From Punica granatum (taxonomy: Eukaryota > Streptophyta > Magnoliopsida > Myrtales > Lythraceae), in contig NC_045128.1 of the NCBI RefSeq assembly GCF_007655135.1, forward strand, positions 26,940,811 through 27,004,810: a stretch of DNA of 64,000 nt. The letters are read 5' to 3'. Of the stretch, positions 21,713 to 32,905 are shown in pieces. The number at the start of each line of letters is the position of its first letter. Positions within the stretch are counted from its first letter, which is position 1. The notes under the pieces are model-generated. The model was given only the letters and a program-made list of their open reading frames with translations, had not been told where the DNA came from and did not search any database. A program made the translations under genes and the position numbers.

Positions 21713-24700
21713 TTTACTTAACTTAATCAATTAAGTCAATCTCATTTGTATTTATCAAACAAGTCGAATTGAATTAAGTACTGAAAAATTAATTTCAACA
21801 CTTAATTTTAGTTATCAAACACACCCTAACAAAAATTAAACCCATAAACAAACTTATCCAACAAGGCAACAACTATATGCTAAAAGCTTCTCCTTTGCTA
21901 ACAACAACACAACTATAGCAAAAAGATAGATTGGGATACATCATTCTCAATGTCTCCAGTCTAGCAACCTCAAGGCTTGAAGGCTAAGAACTAATTAAGA
22001 AAAAGAGTATTTCTACCCATGGAGAGGATTCGCCGTACTCGATAAGTAGTCGCCAAATGATAATTTATCACGTTATTCCCCGCGGAATGGATATATTCAA
22101 TCAGAGCTTACTATGATCACGCTTCTATCAAATTCGTTTGATTTGATTAATATTTGTATATTTAAAAACTTTTTTTTTCTTTGTTAAAAACTGCCATTTA
22201 CTCACATTTTAAAATGTCAATACTACATATTATTCAATTAATAAAGTCCACTTGTGGGTTTGAAGTAAATAAAATATATTATTTCGGGGTAAATAAGCAA
22301 TTAAAATAATTATCCACTTCTAAATCCACTTTGAATTGCGCCTTTTGCTTATTCTCTCCAGCGCCCTCTCTCTGTAAATCTCTCCGTCCAGCCTATCTTT
22401 TCCTTCGTTTCTTGACTAAAAGCGCTATTAAACTTGAGTTTATGAACAGGAAGTATAATGTGCGCGACTTTAGTCGGCTCTCGGTGTCTTCCCCGGCCTA
22501 AATTACTGGTATGATCTGTCGACCCGACACCATGATGAGCTCGTAATGCACGAGAATGGCTCAAGGTCCCTCCCGCTTTGCTCTAATATCGATGTCTTTT
22601 CAGAACGTCAAGTTCAGATGGCCGACACTCACATAAATTATGGCTTGAGGATCCTCCCCTTGGTTTATACCGCGGACCATGTGGGATGGTAGGGGTTTTG
22701 ATCAGCACTTCGGATTAGTTATTGCATCTGTTTTGTGGTAATTTGCTTGGTGTTTTTTCACCTATTTTTTCCATATAGTTGCCAGGAGGACCCATCCATT
22801 TGTTTCCATCTTGTAATTTTCATTTTCTTGGGCATTTTATAATTAACTCTTTCCCGTATTGAATATATACTCATTACTTTCCGAGGAAAAAAGAAAAAGG
22901 ATCAGATTTCTATAAGAATATTGTAATTTGGTCCTCCAACAGTCCAACTTTATTTCGAGGTTGTTGGGTCAGATGGTCACGGAGTTGCAACGACATAAAT
23001 GTGGTTGGCATATCCATTTAGGGAGTCATGGATATCGAAGCTCATCCCAATCTCTCTCAAAAGCCATCCAAAATTGAATAGGTCATCTATGCCGTACCTA
23101 GCATACTCGTGGAGAGATTTTTTGATATCCTGCCTTGTAATGTGATGTGAAAAAATACCAATTAAATTGCAAAATACGAGAAGATTGGTATTAATAACTT
23201 GACTAATTACCCAATTGATTTTAATTTTGACAATCTTTTTAATTATTCCTCACTGCATTATTATTTTCTAGTAGTGTTAGGAGGCGCGAGGTCCTTAAGG
23301 TGCAAATAATAAAATGATACCTTTTCTAAGTTAGGGGAAGAACATAGAGAATTTTATAAAAATTTGAAGAACAGTATGCAAATTTTTTTAAGAACTCAAA
23401 ATTTTAGGGGAGAATTAGCTATCCTCAATCCAATCCACCCTTTAGGATCTTGTGAAACTCGTGTGATGTAGATTCCATAAATTTCCTGAAACATGTTCGA
23501 TTAATTCCACATGTACGGTTAATCTTAATAGCGGAGAAGAGAGATAGGAAAAGGTATCTCTTCGGGCACTTCCCAGCCACATAAGAAAAGGCAGAAAGCA
23601 TTAATTTTCCGAGCATATGTCTAGAAGCTTGAACAACTTAAATTTAAACGACTAGTTCGGTACTTATTTCCCTTAAACAAAATCTCAGGTTCGGGCTTTG
23701 TCTAATAGAGAAATTTTTTTATTGAAAAAATATTATTCCTTAGTGGACCGACAAATTTGAATTGGATTAGTCGGAAGTTTGACTTATTGATGCCATATTA
23801 TTACAAACCGAAAAAGCTAACAACTCATTGGAATCACACGCTGTATTTGCCCTTTTTCGACCCTTGCAGCTGGATAAAATTGGTCGGGGCCTACATGACA
23901 AAAGGAAGAAGCTTCTGGTCTTGCCGTTGCTGGAGGGATACTCCAACAAAAGATAAGTTTGTATTGCTTCTAAGAAGTTGCTCCGAATTATGCCAATGGC
24001 CGGACAAAGGAAGATTTGAAAGAACAAAACTACCAAGCGTACGATCTCTCCATGAAAATTTATTTTGCCTTGATGTTCGACTAATGTAGTCCGTCTTGTA
24101 ACTGTCAGAGTTACCCTTACGGACAGTCCGAAAGCTCCGACAACTTTCCTTGTGCTCCTTTCATCCTTTCCTTTCTCGGACCTGTGGTGAAGTACTTGAG
24201 ACGTCGTGGTCCAAGGCACATTGATTATCAAATCTGGGATGGTCATGAGGCAGCCAAGACGATCCGAGGAAGCTTAACATTGTGTTTCCTTGAAGGCAAA
24301 TAAGACCGCCATTGTCACATGATGTTCAGTTGCATCGAGGGAGCGCGTTTGGAATGAGCGATTTTATTTCTCCTAATATTAATCCTTCGTCTAGTCCAAA
24401 TAGCAACTGTTGTCCTAAACTGATAATAAATGGATTGTTTCTGTCGGACCAAAAAAACTCCTAATGTGCATAGATGGATTATTTGAAGGAAGAAAGACAC
24501 TCTTTATCCGAATACTTTTCCTTCCTCCCCTCCAAATTTATATATATATATATATATATGACCTTCAATCCGAAACACCTTGTTCGAATCGGGGGGGTTT
24601 GTAGTCCGATTTTACCCTCAGATGCTTAAGTAAATTATGTACTTGCGACTCAAGAGAAAGTAAAAGTTTGAGATAAATATTCGATAATGGAATATCCTGA

Positions 24701-24777
24701 AATCAAGGTCATACCTCTATTTATATGGAAATTTAAGGACCTCACACACATGAGCAATAAGGTTGAAGTAGATGCGT
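21713..24777. other. Gene-poor stretch
   Basis: No gene can be supported. The interval 21760-21835 ends in tatcaaacacacccta, another MITE terminus. The interval 22340-22720 is GC-richer and could be an old exon or repeat, but no frame is recognisable. A 159-codon minus-strand frame (24246-23767) has no domain I recognise and lies in otherwise non-coding DNA. A (TA)n run lies at about 24539-24560. Confidence 0.4.
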
Positions 24778-24968
24778 CAACGTGGGTTGGTTAAAATGGT
24801 TTGTCGTTTATTTTCCTCAAGTAAGGTCTCGAGTTCGAGTGTTGTAAATGGAGAAAATCTACACTGTGAGATCAGTTTTACCTCTTAGTCGACCGACCCG
24901 ACTCAACCTGGATTAGTAGGTGCCCAATGGACTTCCTAATATCGGGGTACTCACTCGAAAAAAAAAAA
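24778..24968 (+). mobile_element. tRNA-derived SINE, family 1 copy B
   Basis: It starts caacgtgggttggttaaaat, has the B box gagttcgagtgt, then gttttacctcttagtcgacc and gactcaacc, and ends in an A-run of about 11. It is the same family as 7686-7873 (minus) and 32707-32890. A short tagatgc on both sides may be a target duplication. Confidence 0.75.
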
Positions 24969-25014
24969 GTTCCCATAGATGCAGTCTTAATTACGCTTGA
25001 ACCGCGCCATTTAG

Positions 25015-25312
25015 GGTGTGTTTATTTTTAAAAAAATTTTCAACTCAACCCAACTCCACTTATTTTCAATTCAACAATACAATCATTATTTTTTAAAATT
25101 TTTTAATTTTTTTAATCATTCAATTCAATTTTTAATATTAAATTATCTCAACTATTCATTACTTTTTCACAATTCAACAACACAATCATTACTTTCTCTC
25201 AACTATTCATTACTTTTTCACACTTTTTTTCATAATTTAACAATATAATCATTACAAATCAATTAAAATCAAAATTCAACTCAACTTAACTCTAAATCCA
25301 AACGCCCTCTTA
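25015..25312. mobile_element. MITE, family 3
   Basis: The left end gggtgtgtttatttttaa and right end taactctaaatccaaacgccct are roughly inverse. The interior has tandem strings around caacaatacaatcattactttctctc and ctcaactattcattacttttt. The frame through it is an artefact. The inverse-strand relative lies at 17285-17565. Confidence 0.65.
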
Positions 25313-28300
25313 TATATTTAAAATGGGGATGCCTAAGCATGCTGCTGTAAATGGTTCTCTTTTCTTGCCGACCCGTGAATGTTATCAGTCAAAAAGTAAA
25401 TTTTTGCTCCTTTCCTCAACCAGCCACTAGCTGATCTATGAGAATAATTCGATGAAATTCTTTACCCCCCTAATGTGGGAAAATTCTTCGACTGCACCTC
25501 CCAGTCGGGCTGTCGCACTAAACCAGCAAGAGAGGTTCTCGATCAGGTCGGTGACTGAGAACCCCCTTCAACGCCCAAGTTGGACGGCTTACTGCATGGA
25601 GAGGGAGTAAAAATGTGTATATCATAGGGTTGCCTGACCAGAATTTCTTATATATCCTCAATGAGGAAGATAGTAGCTAGGGTGCAGGCGGAGTATGAGG
25701 TGGGTTAGGCCTTCAGTGATGGGCCTGAAGGCCTTCACGGGCTCATGCAAGCTAATTGGATTTCGGGCTGATACAAACGTTGTCTGGTTTCGAGGAAAGC
25801 TCGAATTAGGCTCAATCTTATCGAGCTCAATAGCCGAGTCAAACTCAACAGTGTTCGACTCGAGAAACTCATGAACTTAATTGAGCTTTTATGATATATA
25901 GTTTGTTTGTTGTGTCATATACAAGTTTATAATCATTGATTTTGTTGGCCCCCCTTTCATTTCTAATAGGCACCCCGAGAGAAGCACCGATCATCTTGTT
26001 CCCCTTTGGATCAGTCCCAGCGACAAGCTAGTATTGTTCCGCATGAGGTTAAATATGGATGAAATCAACTTCCTGCTTGACATTAATCATTATTATGACG
26101 ATAAATCGTAAACTCTTCATCCTTTGTGGGATATAGCTTTGAATTCATGGGGTGAAACGAAATTTCAGCTACTTCGCAAATTCCTCCGTAGCGTGCATGA
26201 TGAAAACATCTCATATGACCAACAGATGTACGATGAAGCAAACATTCCGCTCTAAGAAAGTATGGATAAAATTTTAAATATCACGCGCAGCAAAGTCTCT
26301 TATCGGCCTCTTATGCAAATACAGCAATAGTACAAATATAAATGCATAAATCAAAGATTCAGTTGTGATAAATCGCAGCCATCTCACAGCTTTAAGTAGT
26401 GCCAAGTGAGAGTAATCACAGCCAACGGTACAAACCGCTGCGTTAGAACCTCAAAGCAGTGACAAGTCCGCATATAAACTAAGGAAATTGCTCCGAATAA
26501 CCAGAATATGCAGACAGAATTCTATAACTAGGTCACTTCCGCTGGAAAAACACGTGCAGTTTTGAAGAATAAGCCCATTGCTGGTTACTAATGGTTATGC
26601 GCACGAGGCAGAAGGGCAAAGTGTCATCCTAGCATGCTGAAGTATCTATCAACGCTATCAACTCTAGGCGGTTCTTTCACGAGTTTATGATTCATCGACG
26701 AAACAGAGACTTACCTGGTAAATCAGATCTTGCAGAAGAACCAGCATACCTCCCGAATGAATTAATCCGGACTTCGTCGACAGAAACGAGATCAGGGAGT
26801 TGGCATGTGATATATTGAGGAAGAAAGAGCAGAACTCATCATTTGCAGCTTCTAGCTTATTTGCAGGAACTGCTGGCGATCAAACTAGAAGGCTGATTCC
26901 TTAAGTCTGGAGCAAGTCTATCAAAATGGAGTTTCTTGGAAAAAATGGGAGAGGGTCCACATAATCGAATAGTATAATCAAATTGCGAACCATAAGTTTC
27001 TATTTTTTATTGCAATTAGTTTTTATGAAATACTTTTATACCTATAAAGATGAAAATTAACCCTGATAAAGTTTTCGATCGCGGCTGAGCAAGAATCGAG
27101 AAAGCATTAAGACGGATATATATAGGAAATTGAGCCAAGACATGAATTCCTATATATGTTCCTCGGTATGAAGAGATCGAACCAGAACACGAAAACAGAT
27201 ACTAAAGCCTGCACTCAACATTATATCCAGGAAATGGAAACTGAGAGTTCACAAGATTCCCTAGTCATTATATTTCAAATTGAAGGAAATATATCCCTGA
27301 TGCTATTCTGAAGCATCTCTTTGCTGAGGAACATAAAACCACAGTAAAGCCAAAGAAAACCCGAACCATCTCTTAACAGTCTGATACGATCAAATAAACG
27401 AATTACTGCTGGATGAGATTAAACAAAACATAAAACATTCTGAGCATATATAAAGCCGAACTTGGTTTCATATTCACGTAGATCCATTCGAACTAACTAT
27501 GTCATCAATTGCTTCCTCCACTTCCTCGGACATTTCCAGCTGGGTATCCTACTCCGCCGGGCCCCTCACGTCCTCATTAAGTTCGCCAACATCGAGCAGC
27601 TCAAAAGCAACTCATTATCCAACCGGGGGTGATTAATCCATGCTTAAGACATCAGTTCTACTTCGAAATTCCAAATCGCAGCTTACCTTTAGGCGAATTG
27701 GCGGATGAGAAAATCAAGCACATGCTCGTGACAGGTTCAAACTCATTTGGAGTGGTGAAGAATGATCATTCGAATCAAAACTTGGTCAGGTACAGAAATT
27801 ACGAAAGGGCCTTAGCAAAGGGAAAGTAATCCAATCCGAGAATGGGAGTGTATCGCTGCAGCTGCGAGCTTAGAGAAGATGCTGTACCTTTTCACCAGTT
27901 TCAACTTCAAACCTGTAGGAAGTAACGGCTTTACCCGTCTTAGTCCATGTTTAGCAGGCGGGACAAGATGGCCTATATTGGTGGTGATCGGACTAGAATG
28001 TCGCAAGATAGATGGTGAGATAAAGGCTGATCGTTAGGATATTATTATTCTCGTAATGATCGAAAGGCCCCTGATTTTGTGTTAAATTTGCAGAGGTGCT
28101 ATTGAAGAGGAGAAGCACGGAAGTGTAGAATGAGAAATAATGTTGCCCGAAGAGGGAGGACTAGGCACGGAAGTTTTTAATAATTCATTTTTCTAGCATG
28201 ACTCGAAGTCACGGTAATACGTATTAATACTTCTAGCTCAAGCATTTAGGATTTCAGCTCAAGTGTTTAGTACTTTTAGTACTCATGATTAGTACAAGTA

Positions 28301-28640
28301 TTTGTTGCTTTTACTTTCAATTCAAATGTTTAGTATTTAAATTTAAATGTCTAGTATTTGATATAATTTACCACAAATAGTAGATATACCAAACACTTGA
28401 ACTGAAATGCTAAACAATTGAACCGACGTACCAAGTGTGTCATCGCGATTCGAAGTTATGTTAGAATTCTCATTTTTTAAAATTGTAAACTCTTTTTTTT
28501 TTAAGTTGCATCCCATTTGAGTCAGAAATGGTTCGGGTGGGGGAGGTCAAAGATTCAAGACTTGACGCATCTGAAGCTATGAAACCATTGGCTCTTATTC
28601 AATAAATCTTGTTCGTCTTAAGACAGTTGAGGTAAATGTC
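25313..28640. other. Gene-poor stretch with a possible decayed minus-strand gene
   Basis: No intact gene. On the minus strand three pieces look like old exons: about 27760-27685 (FFTTPNEFEPVTSMCLIFSS..., ending at a GTAAGC donor-like site); about 27600-27495, an acidic tail (ELLDVGELNEDVRGPAE, in-frame TAG, then DTQLEMSEEVEEAIDDIVSS and a stop); and about 26820-26715 (CQLPDLVSVDEVRINSFGRY..., ending at a GTAAGT donor-like site). I cannot name a family, and they may not belong together. The stretch 28190-28460 has imperfect tandem tcaagtgtttagta units with inverse copies. Confidence 0.3.
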
Positions 28641-29619
28641 ACTTACATTTAGTGAAAGAAAGAGAAGCTTTTAGGACCTCAAAGTGCAAATTTTCAGCTC
28701 TTTCGCGTGGGGATGGAACTGATAAAGTTGAAAAGTGCCATCTACCCTTTCATGAAACAAAAGGTGGGCAATGGCTAGAAGACTCAGCTTTCCCCTTAGA
28801 TAATTGGAATCATGGACAGATCCGGGATTTGAACTTAAAAAGGAAATGAGATTCTAGAAAGGGCGAATAGTAAGATAGTTTTTTTCCGAGTTAGAGGCAA
28901 ATATTAAAAAAATTAATCAAAATTTGAAAACTTATATGTAAATTTCCGAAAATTTCAAGAGAGCAACTACCGCTCACATGAATCCATTAATAAATTGAAA
29001 TATAATCAATCCCATGCTAAGTTGATGGATGCATAGATCAACTCTTTTTAACTTTCTCCCTCTCTTTTTCAATTAGCAAAGAGGATATGGGAACACTAAT
29101 TGCAAGCAAGAGCATTAGGTAATGGATAGACCCGGAACCTATAAGAACCTCCCATTTCGAGTAGGTTCTGTGTAGACTGGATTTAAATGAGTCCAATATC
29201 ATTTTCACTAACAAAAATTGAACTTAATCTCTCATTGAATTCCAAATCAAGAGCAAGTACTGTTTATGATACCTGCCTTCTCAATTTCTCGTCATTTACC
29301 TCAAACACGAGAGGCACCATCACAACAATAGTAAGATATCCCCTTGAACCACAAGAGATACGTGAGACATTCCCCTCTTAATACGTCGATATGGCCATTA
29401 TGGCCTAAAAGACCTAAATGCTAACAACTCAAGAACAATACAACAACTAAGTTCCGATTCAGCTCCTAACACGTGAGTTCCATAACTGAAATGAGTAGGG
29501 AGACTAGTGACTATATATTTCTACCTGCTCGAGGCTTTTGCCGTGGTATACGTCAGTCGGCATTACTAAATCCTGTCATCCCCACCTATCACTTCTCCTA
29601 TGAGCAATAATGAAATCGA
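28641..29619. other. Intergenic downstream of the glyoxalase-like gene
   Basis: No credible gene. Short frames on the plus strand have no recognisable similarity. The part nearest 29619 probably includes the 3' untranslated region of the minus-strand glyoxalase-like gene. Confidence 0.5.
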
Positions 29620-30854
29620 TTAAAATCGTGCATCATCTTTCTTCCCGAGCTCGACGGGTGGATTGTGTTGATTGGATGGGAGCTTGATCTTACCCAGGGA
29701 GCCTTGAGGAATGAGCCTGAGGTTCTCGCAGTTGCAGATCTCGATCATGAAACCATCGGGGTCGGTGAAGAAGAGCTGATCGATCTTGGACTGGGAATCG
29801 TCTCCGAGGGTCGTCTTCATGTACTTGATGTTACGGTCCATCAGCTTCCGCTCGATCGCTTCCATGTCTTCGCACTACAATCAAGAAGCAAAAAATCAGG
29901 GAGCAGTTGACTTAATTAGGGAGGACTCTGTAGAATCCAGTTGATGAAACTAGACTGAACAACCAATTGAGATCCGGATTGGTTGTTGCAATATAATCTC
30001 GTCCCACACTATATGCCTTCCAACATACACAGGTTAAAAATTCGTATATAAGTGTTATACTGCTAAGCAGAAAACTTATATATCTCGATGCGATGTTGTT
30101 CCACTCTTCAACAACATCAGAATTTGTGTTTAAGCAAAGGGCATAAAGGACTTTTTCTTTTTTCAATTATAAAGAAGTTCATAATACTACCGTAACGAAA
30201 TAAAAATTTTAATAACTAATAAAATGCATAGATAGTTCAACGCAAGGATCAAAAACTCTTGCAGGCCAAAAGACGCACGCCCTCTTTCTCGCATAGACCG
30301 ACATTTAAACATAAAAGATCACACATCATGCAATGAATATAGTGAGCTTTTATAATTAGGTGACATTTTCACGTGTATATCTTCTGGAATTGCAAATGGA
30401 ACTTCCGTGCTTCTAAATATATTAGCTTTTCGTTTCATCTCATGACCCGGATAAGAACATAAAAAAAAACAAAACAAAACAAAACAAAATAAATAAATAA
30501 AAAGGTTACGTACGGGGTGCGAACCTGAAAGGAGATATGGTTGTCCATGGGATCGAGTTGACTGGCCTCATCAAGAGGAGGCAGTCGGTCTTCGTCCCGG
30601 GCTTGCACAAGGTGGACCCCGACGCCGTAGTTGAACAGCCATGCCCCATTGAAGTCCAACGAATCGGGCCGCTCCATCTCCACGAACCCGAGCATGCCCT
30701 TGTAGAAGTCCCTCGACTTGTCCACCGACCTGCACAGCCTCGAGACATGGTTCAACGCCATCAACGGGGTCTCCTCCTCCTTCCTCTTCTTCTGCTGCTG
30801 CTGCTGCTGCTGATATTCTACTCCTCCTCCTTCGTTGGTGTTTCTCGTATTCAT
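29620..30854 (-). CDS. Glyoxalase-I-like VOC-fold protein (two exons)
   Basis: Small cytosolic-type protein of the vicinal oxygen chelate (glyoxalase I / lactoylglutathione lyase) superfamily, most like the plant GLYI4/GLYI7 group. Exon 1 is 30854-30525 and exon 2 is 29874-29620, joined in phase 0 by GT-AG with a 650-bp intron, giving 194 residues. The core begins at MALNHVSRLCRSVDKS (residue 32) and includes LFNYGVGVHLVQA, DPMDNHISFQ at the splice junction, and DPDGFMIEICNCENL. Candidate metal or substrate ligands are H36, H81, H106 and E155. The N-terminus is low complexity, with a seven-glutamine run encoded by CAG repeats (residues 15-21) before a KKRKEEE patch. Whether it is a true methylglyoxal enzyme or a divergent family member cannot be told from sequence. 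Confidence 0.9.
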
Positions 30855-31013
30855 ATTACTCGGTTAAAATTTCTCTCTCTTTTCTGCTTGTATATAAATA
30901 TGTTAATGACATTATTTATGTGACTATATTCCTCGAAGATGGGGGGCGGAGCGGTGGACATGGTGTAAGGGACAAAAGGGAAGGGATGACACGTGGTGGC
31001 TTGTACACACGTG
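30855..31013 (-). promoter_or_regulatory. Glyoxalase-like gene promoter with two G-boxes
   Basis: Two palindromic CACGTG boxes lie at 30990-30995 and 31008-31013, 18 bases apart and about 140-160 bases upstream of the start codon. A TATA-like tatttatata run lies near 30888-30898 on the minus strand. Paired ACGT elements are typical of ABA- or light-responsive plant promoters. The function is inferred. Confidence 0.5.
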
Positions 31014-31755
31014 TGGCTTCATAGAGGAGATGTTTGTGATTGTGATTGCACAGGGCAGTTATTTAATTCATCATAAAATTTTCAACAAATTTAATATACT
31101 CTAAAATTTGACTTGCCAAAAGCTGAACGTAATATTTTACCCGTAATTCATCATAATCTTTTTCAATGTTATTGGCACATTTACGTAATCTTGATATCAT
31201 GTAATTCTGTTGATTTTTATCTTTTATAATGGTCTTTTTAATCATTTCTCAATTTTTCTGTATTTTAAATAAATTATCTATATTAATTCAACATCATTTT
31301 ACTATTATATAATAAAATGATATATATTCACATATAGAATGATTATAAATAAAAAAAGTATATTATGGAGGTTTCACCATAAATTATAACATAAATTGGA
31401 ACTATGAAAAAAAAACTGTAACGACTTTGAAATCATCATAATCTAATTATGAATGTAAAATCTTTTACTTTATAAGATATAAATACCCGGTAACAAGGGG
31501 CGAGTTTCTTAGTATATATATTATAATCTATACTATATAGCAAAATAAATTATTCAACTTGGATTAAGGTTTTTTTAGCCAAATTTAAATTAAGATTAAA
31601 AGAGTAAAATTAAAGGAAAGCTTCGCATTATCTCCGGCTAGCTCTTTTCTCTCATTTATCCCCTCAAATCTTACTTCTCCTCTTACTCTTCCTGTGACCC
31701 CTATATTTTCTTTCGCAATACTTTAAGTCCTACAAATTTTCAGTATGCGCAGAGC

Positions 31756-31786
<31 letters not shown>

Positions 31787-32168
31787 AGATTCGCGTCCAA
31801 GCTATGTGCTTATCTATCATAATTCTTATAAGTTAAATTACAGCATTTTTTAAATCTTTTCACATCACAACACAAAATGAAAAAATTTCACCATACATGA
31901 CAAGAAACCTTATCCCATAAATAAATGCAAACATGATACTCAAATGAATCCTGCTGTATGAATAATATTCCTTGTAAGTTGCAACTGCAAAAAATGAGAC
32001 ATAACATCTATTATTACAAAGGAATGGGAAAAAGTCTAGTCTCACTTACTGTTTCCATATTAAATATATATATATATGAAAACAAAGTCCCGAGCCGGCG
32101 TCTTGTGCAGTCACCTCATCAAAATTAAAATCATCTTTACTCACGCTGTCACATCATCGAAATTCTAA
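31014..32168. other. AT-rich intergenic DNA
   Basis: No gene was found. A (TA)n run lies at about 31759-31784. Short minus-strand frames here are low in complexity and unsupported. Confidence 0.5.
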
Positions 32169-32366
32169 GGCTGCGTTTGAAAAGTTAGGCTGATTTTAGA
32201 ATCATGATTTTGATTTTAACTCAATACACTACACAATAAAAATACACGTTTCCTAAATCAAATTTATAATATCATCTTATTTGTCTTTTTCCACAATCAA
32301 AATCAAAATCAAAATCAAAATCAAAATCATGATTTTAAAATCACACTAACAAATCAAACGTAGCCA
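32169..32366. mobile_element. MITE, family 2 copy B
   Basis: Imperfect terminal inverted repeats of about 20 bases: ggctgcgtttgaaaagttag at the left, and ggctacgtttgatttgttag read from the right. The interior matches 8393-8637: an aatacactacacaa-like string, aatacacgtttcc, atcatcttatttgt, and five tandem atcaaa units. Confidence 0.8.
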
Positions 32367-32706
32367 GTATTCTCATGTCAACACATCAACACCTATAAAT
32401 TTTTAAGAATTTTCAATGATATAATTTCAATACGGTTTCCTATTAAGATAGAGCTTTCTATTATTAATATACATGGTGTAGTCTTTACACATAATATCTT
32501 AAATATATCAATCATTTATATTAAGAAAGTTTCGTTAATAATTCCCATAAATATTAGTTTAGTGAAATTTCATTTGATACAATATATATCATAGAATCTA
32601 TACATTATCCTTACATTATAGGAAATTTTCTTTCTATTGTATTGCGTGCATACATATATAATATATTTGAAAAATAAAGGAAGGGATTTAAATTATATAT
32701 ACTATA

Positions 32707-32890
32707 ACCAACGTGACTTAGTTTAAGTGGTTCGACGTTTATTTTGTTTAAATAAGATATCGGATTTGAGTTATTGTGAATGCAGAAAATTCACGCTGTG
32801 AGAGTTTTACCTCTTAATCGGTCGACCCGGCTCGACTTGATTAGTCGGAATGCGATTGGACTTACGAATATCAAGATTCATGCCGAAAAA
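32707..32890 (+). mobile_element. tRNA-derived SINE, family 1 copy C, with 15-bp target duplication
   Basis: The body starts accaacgtgacttagtttaag, followed by a B-box remnant (ggatttgagtta), gagttttacctcttaatcgg and cggctcgact, and ends gccgaaaaa. The 15-mer attatatatactata is present at 32692-32706 and again at 32891-32905, a perfect target-site duplication even though the body is diverged. Confidence 0.85.
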
Positions 32891-32905
32891 ATTATATATA
32901 CTATA

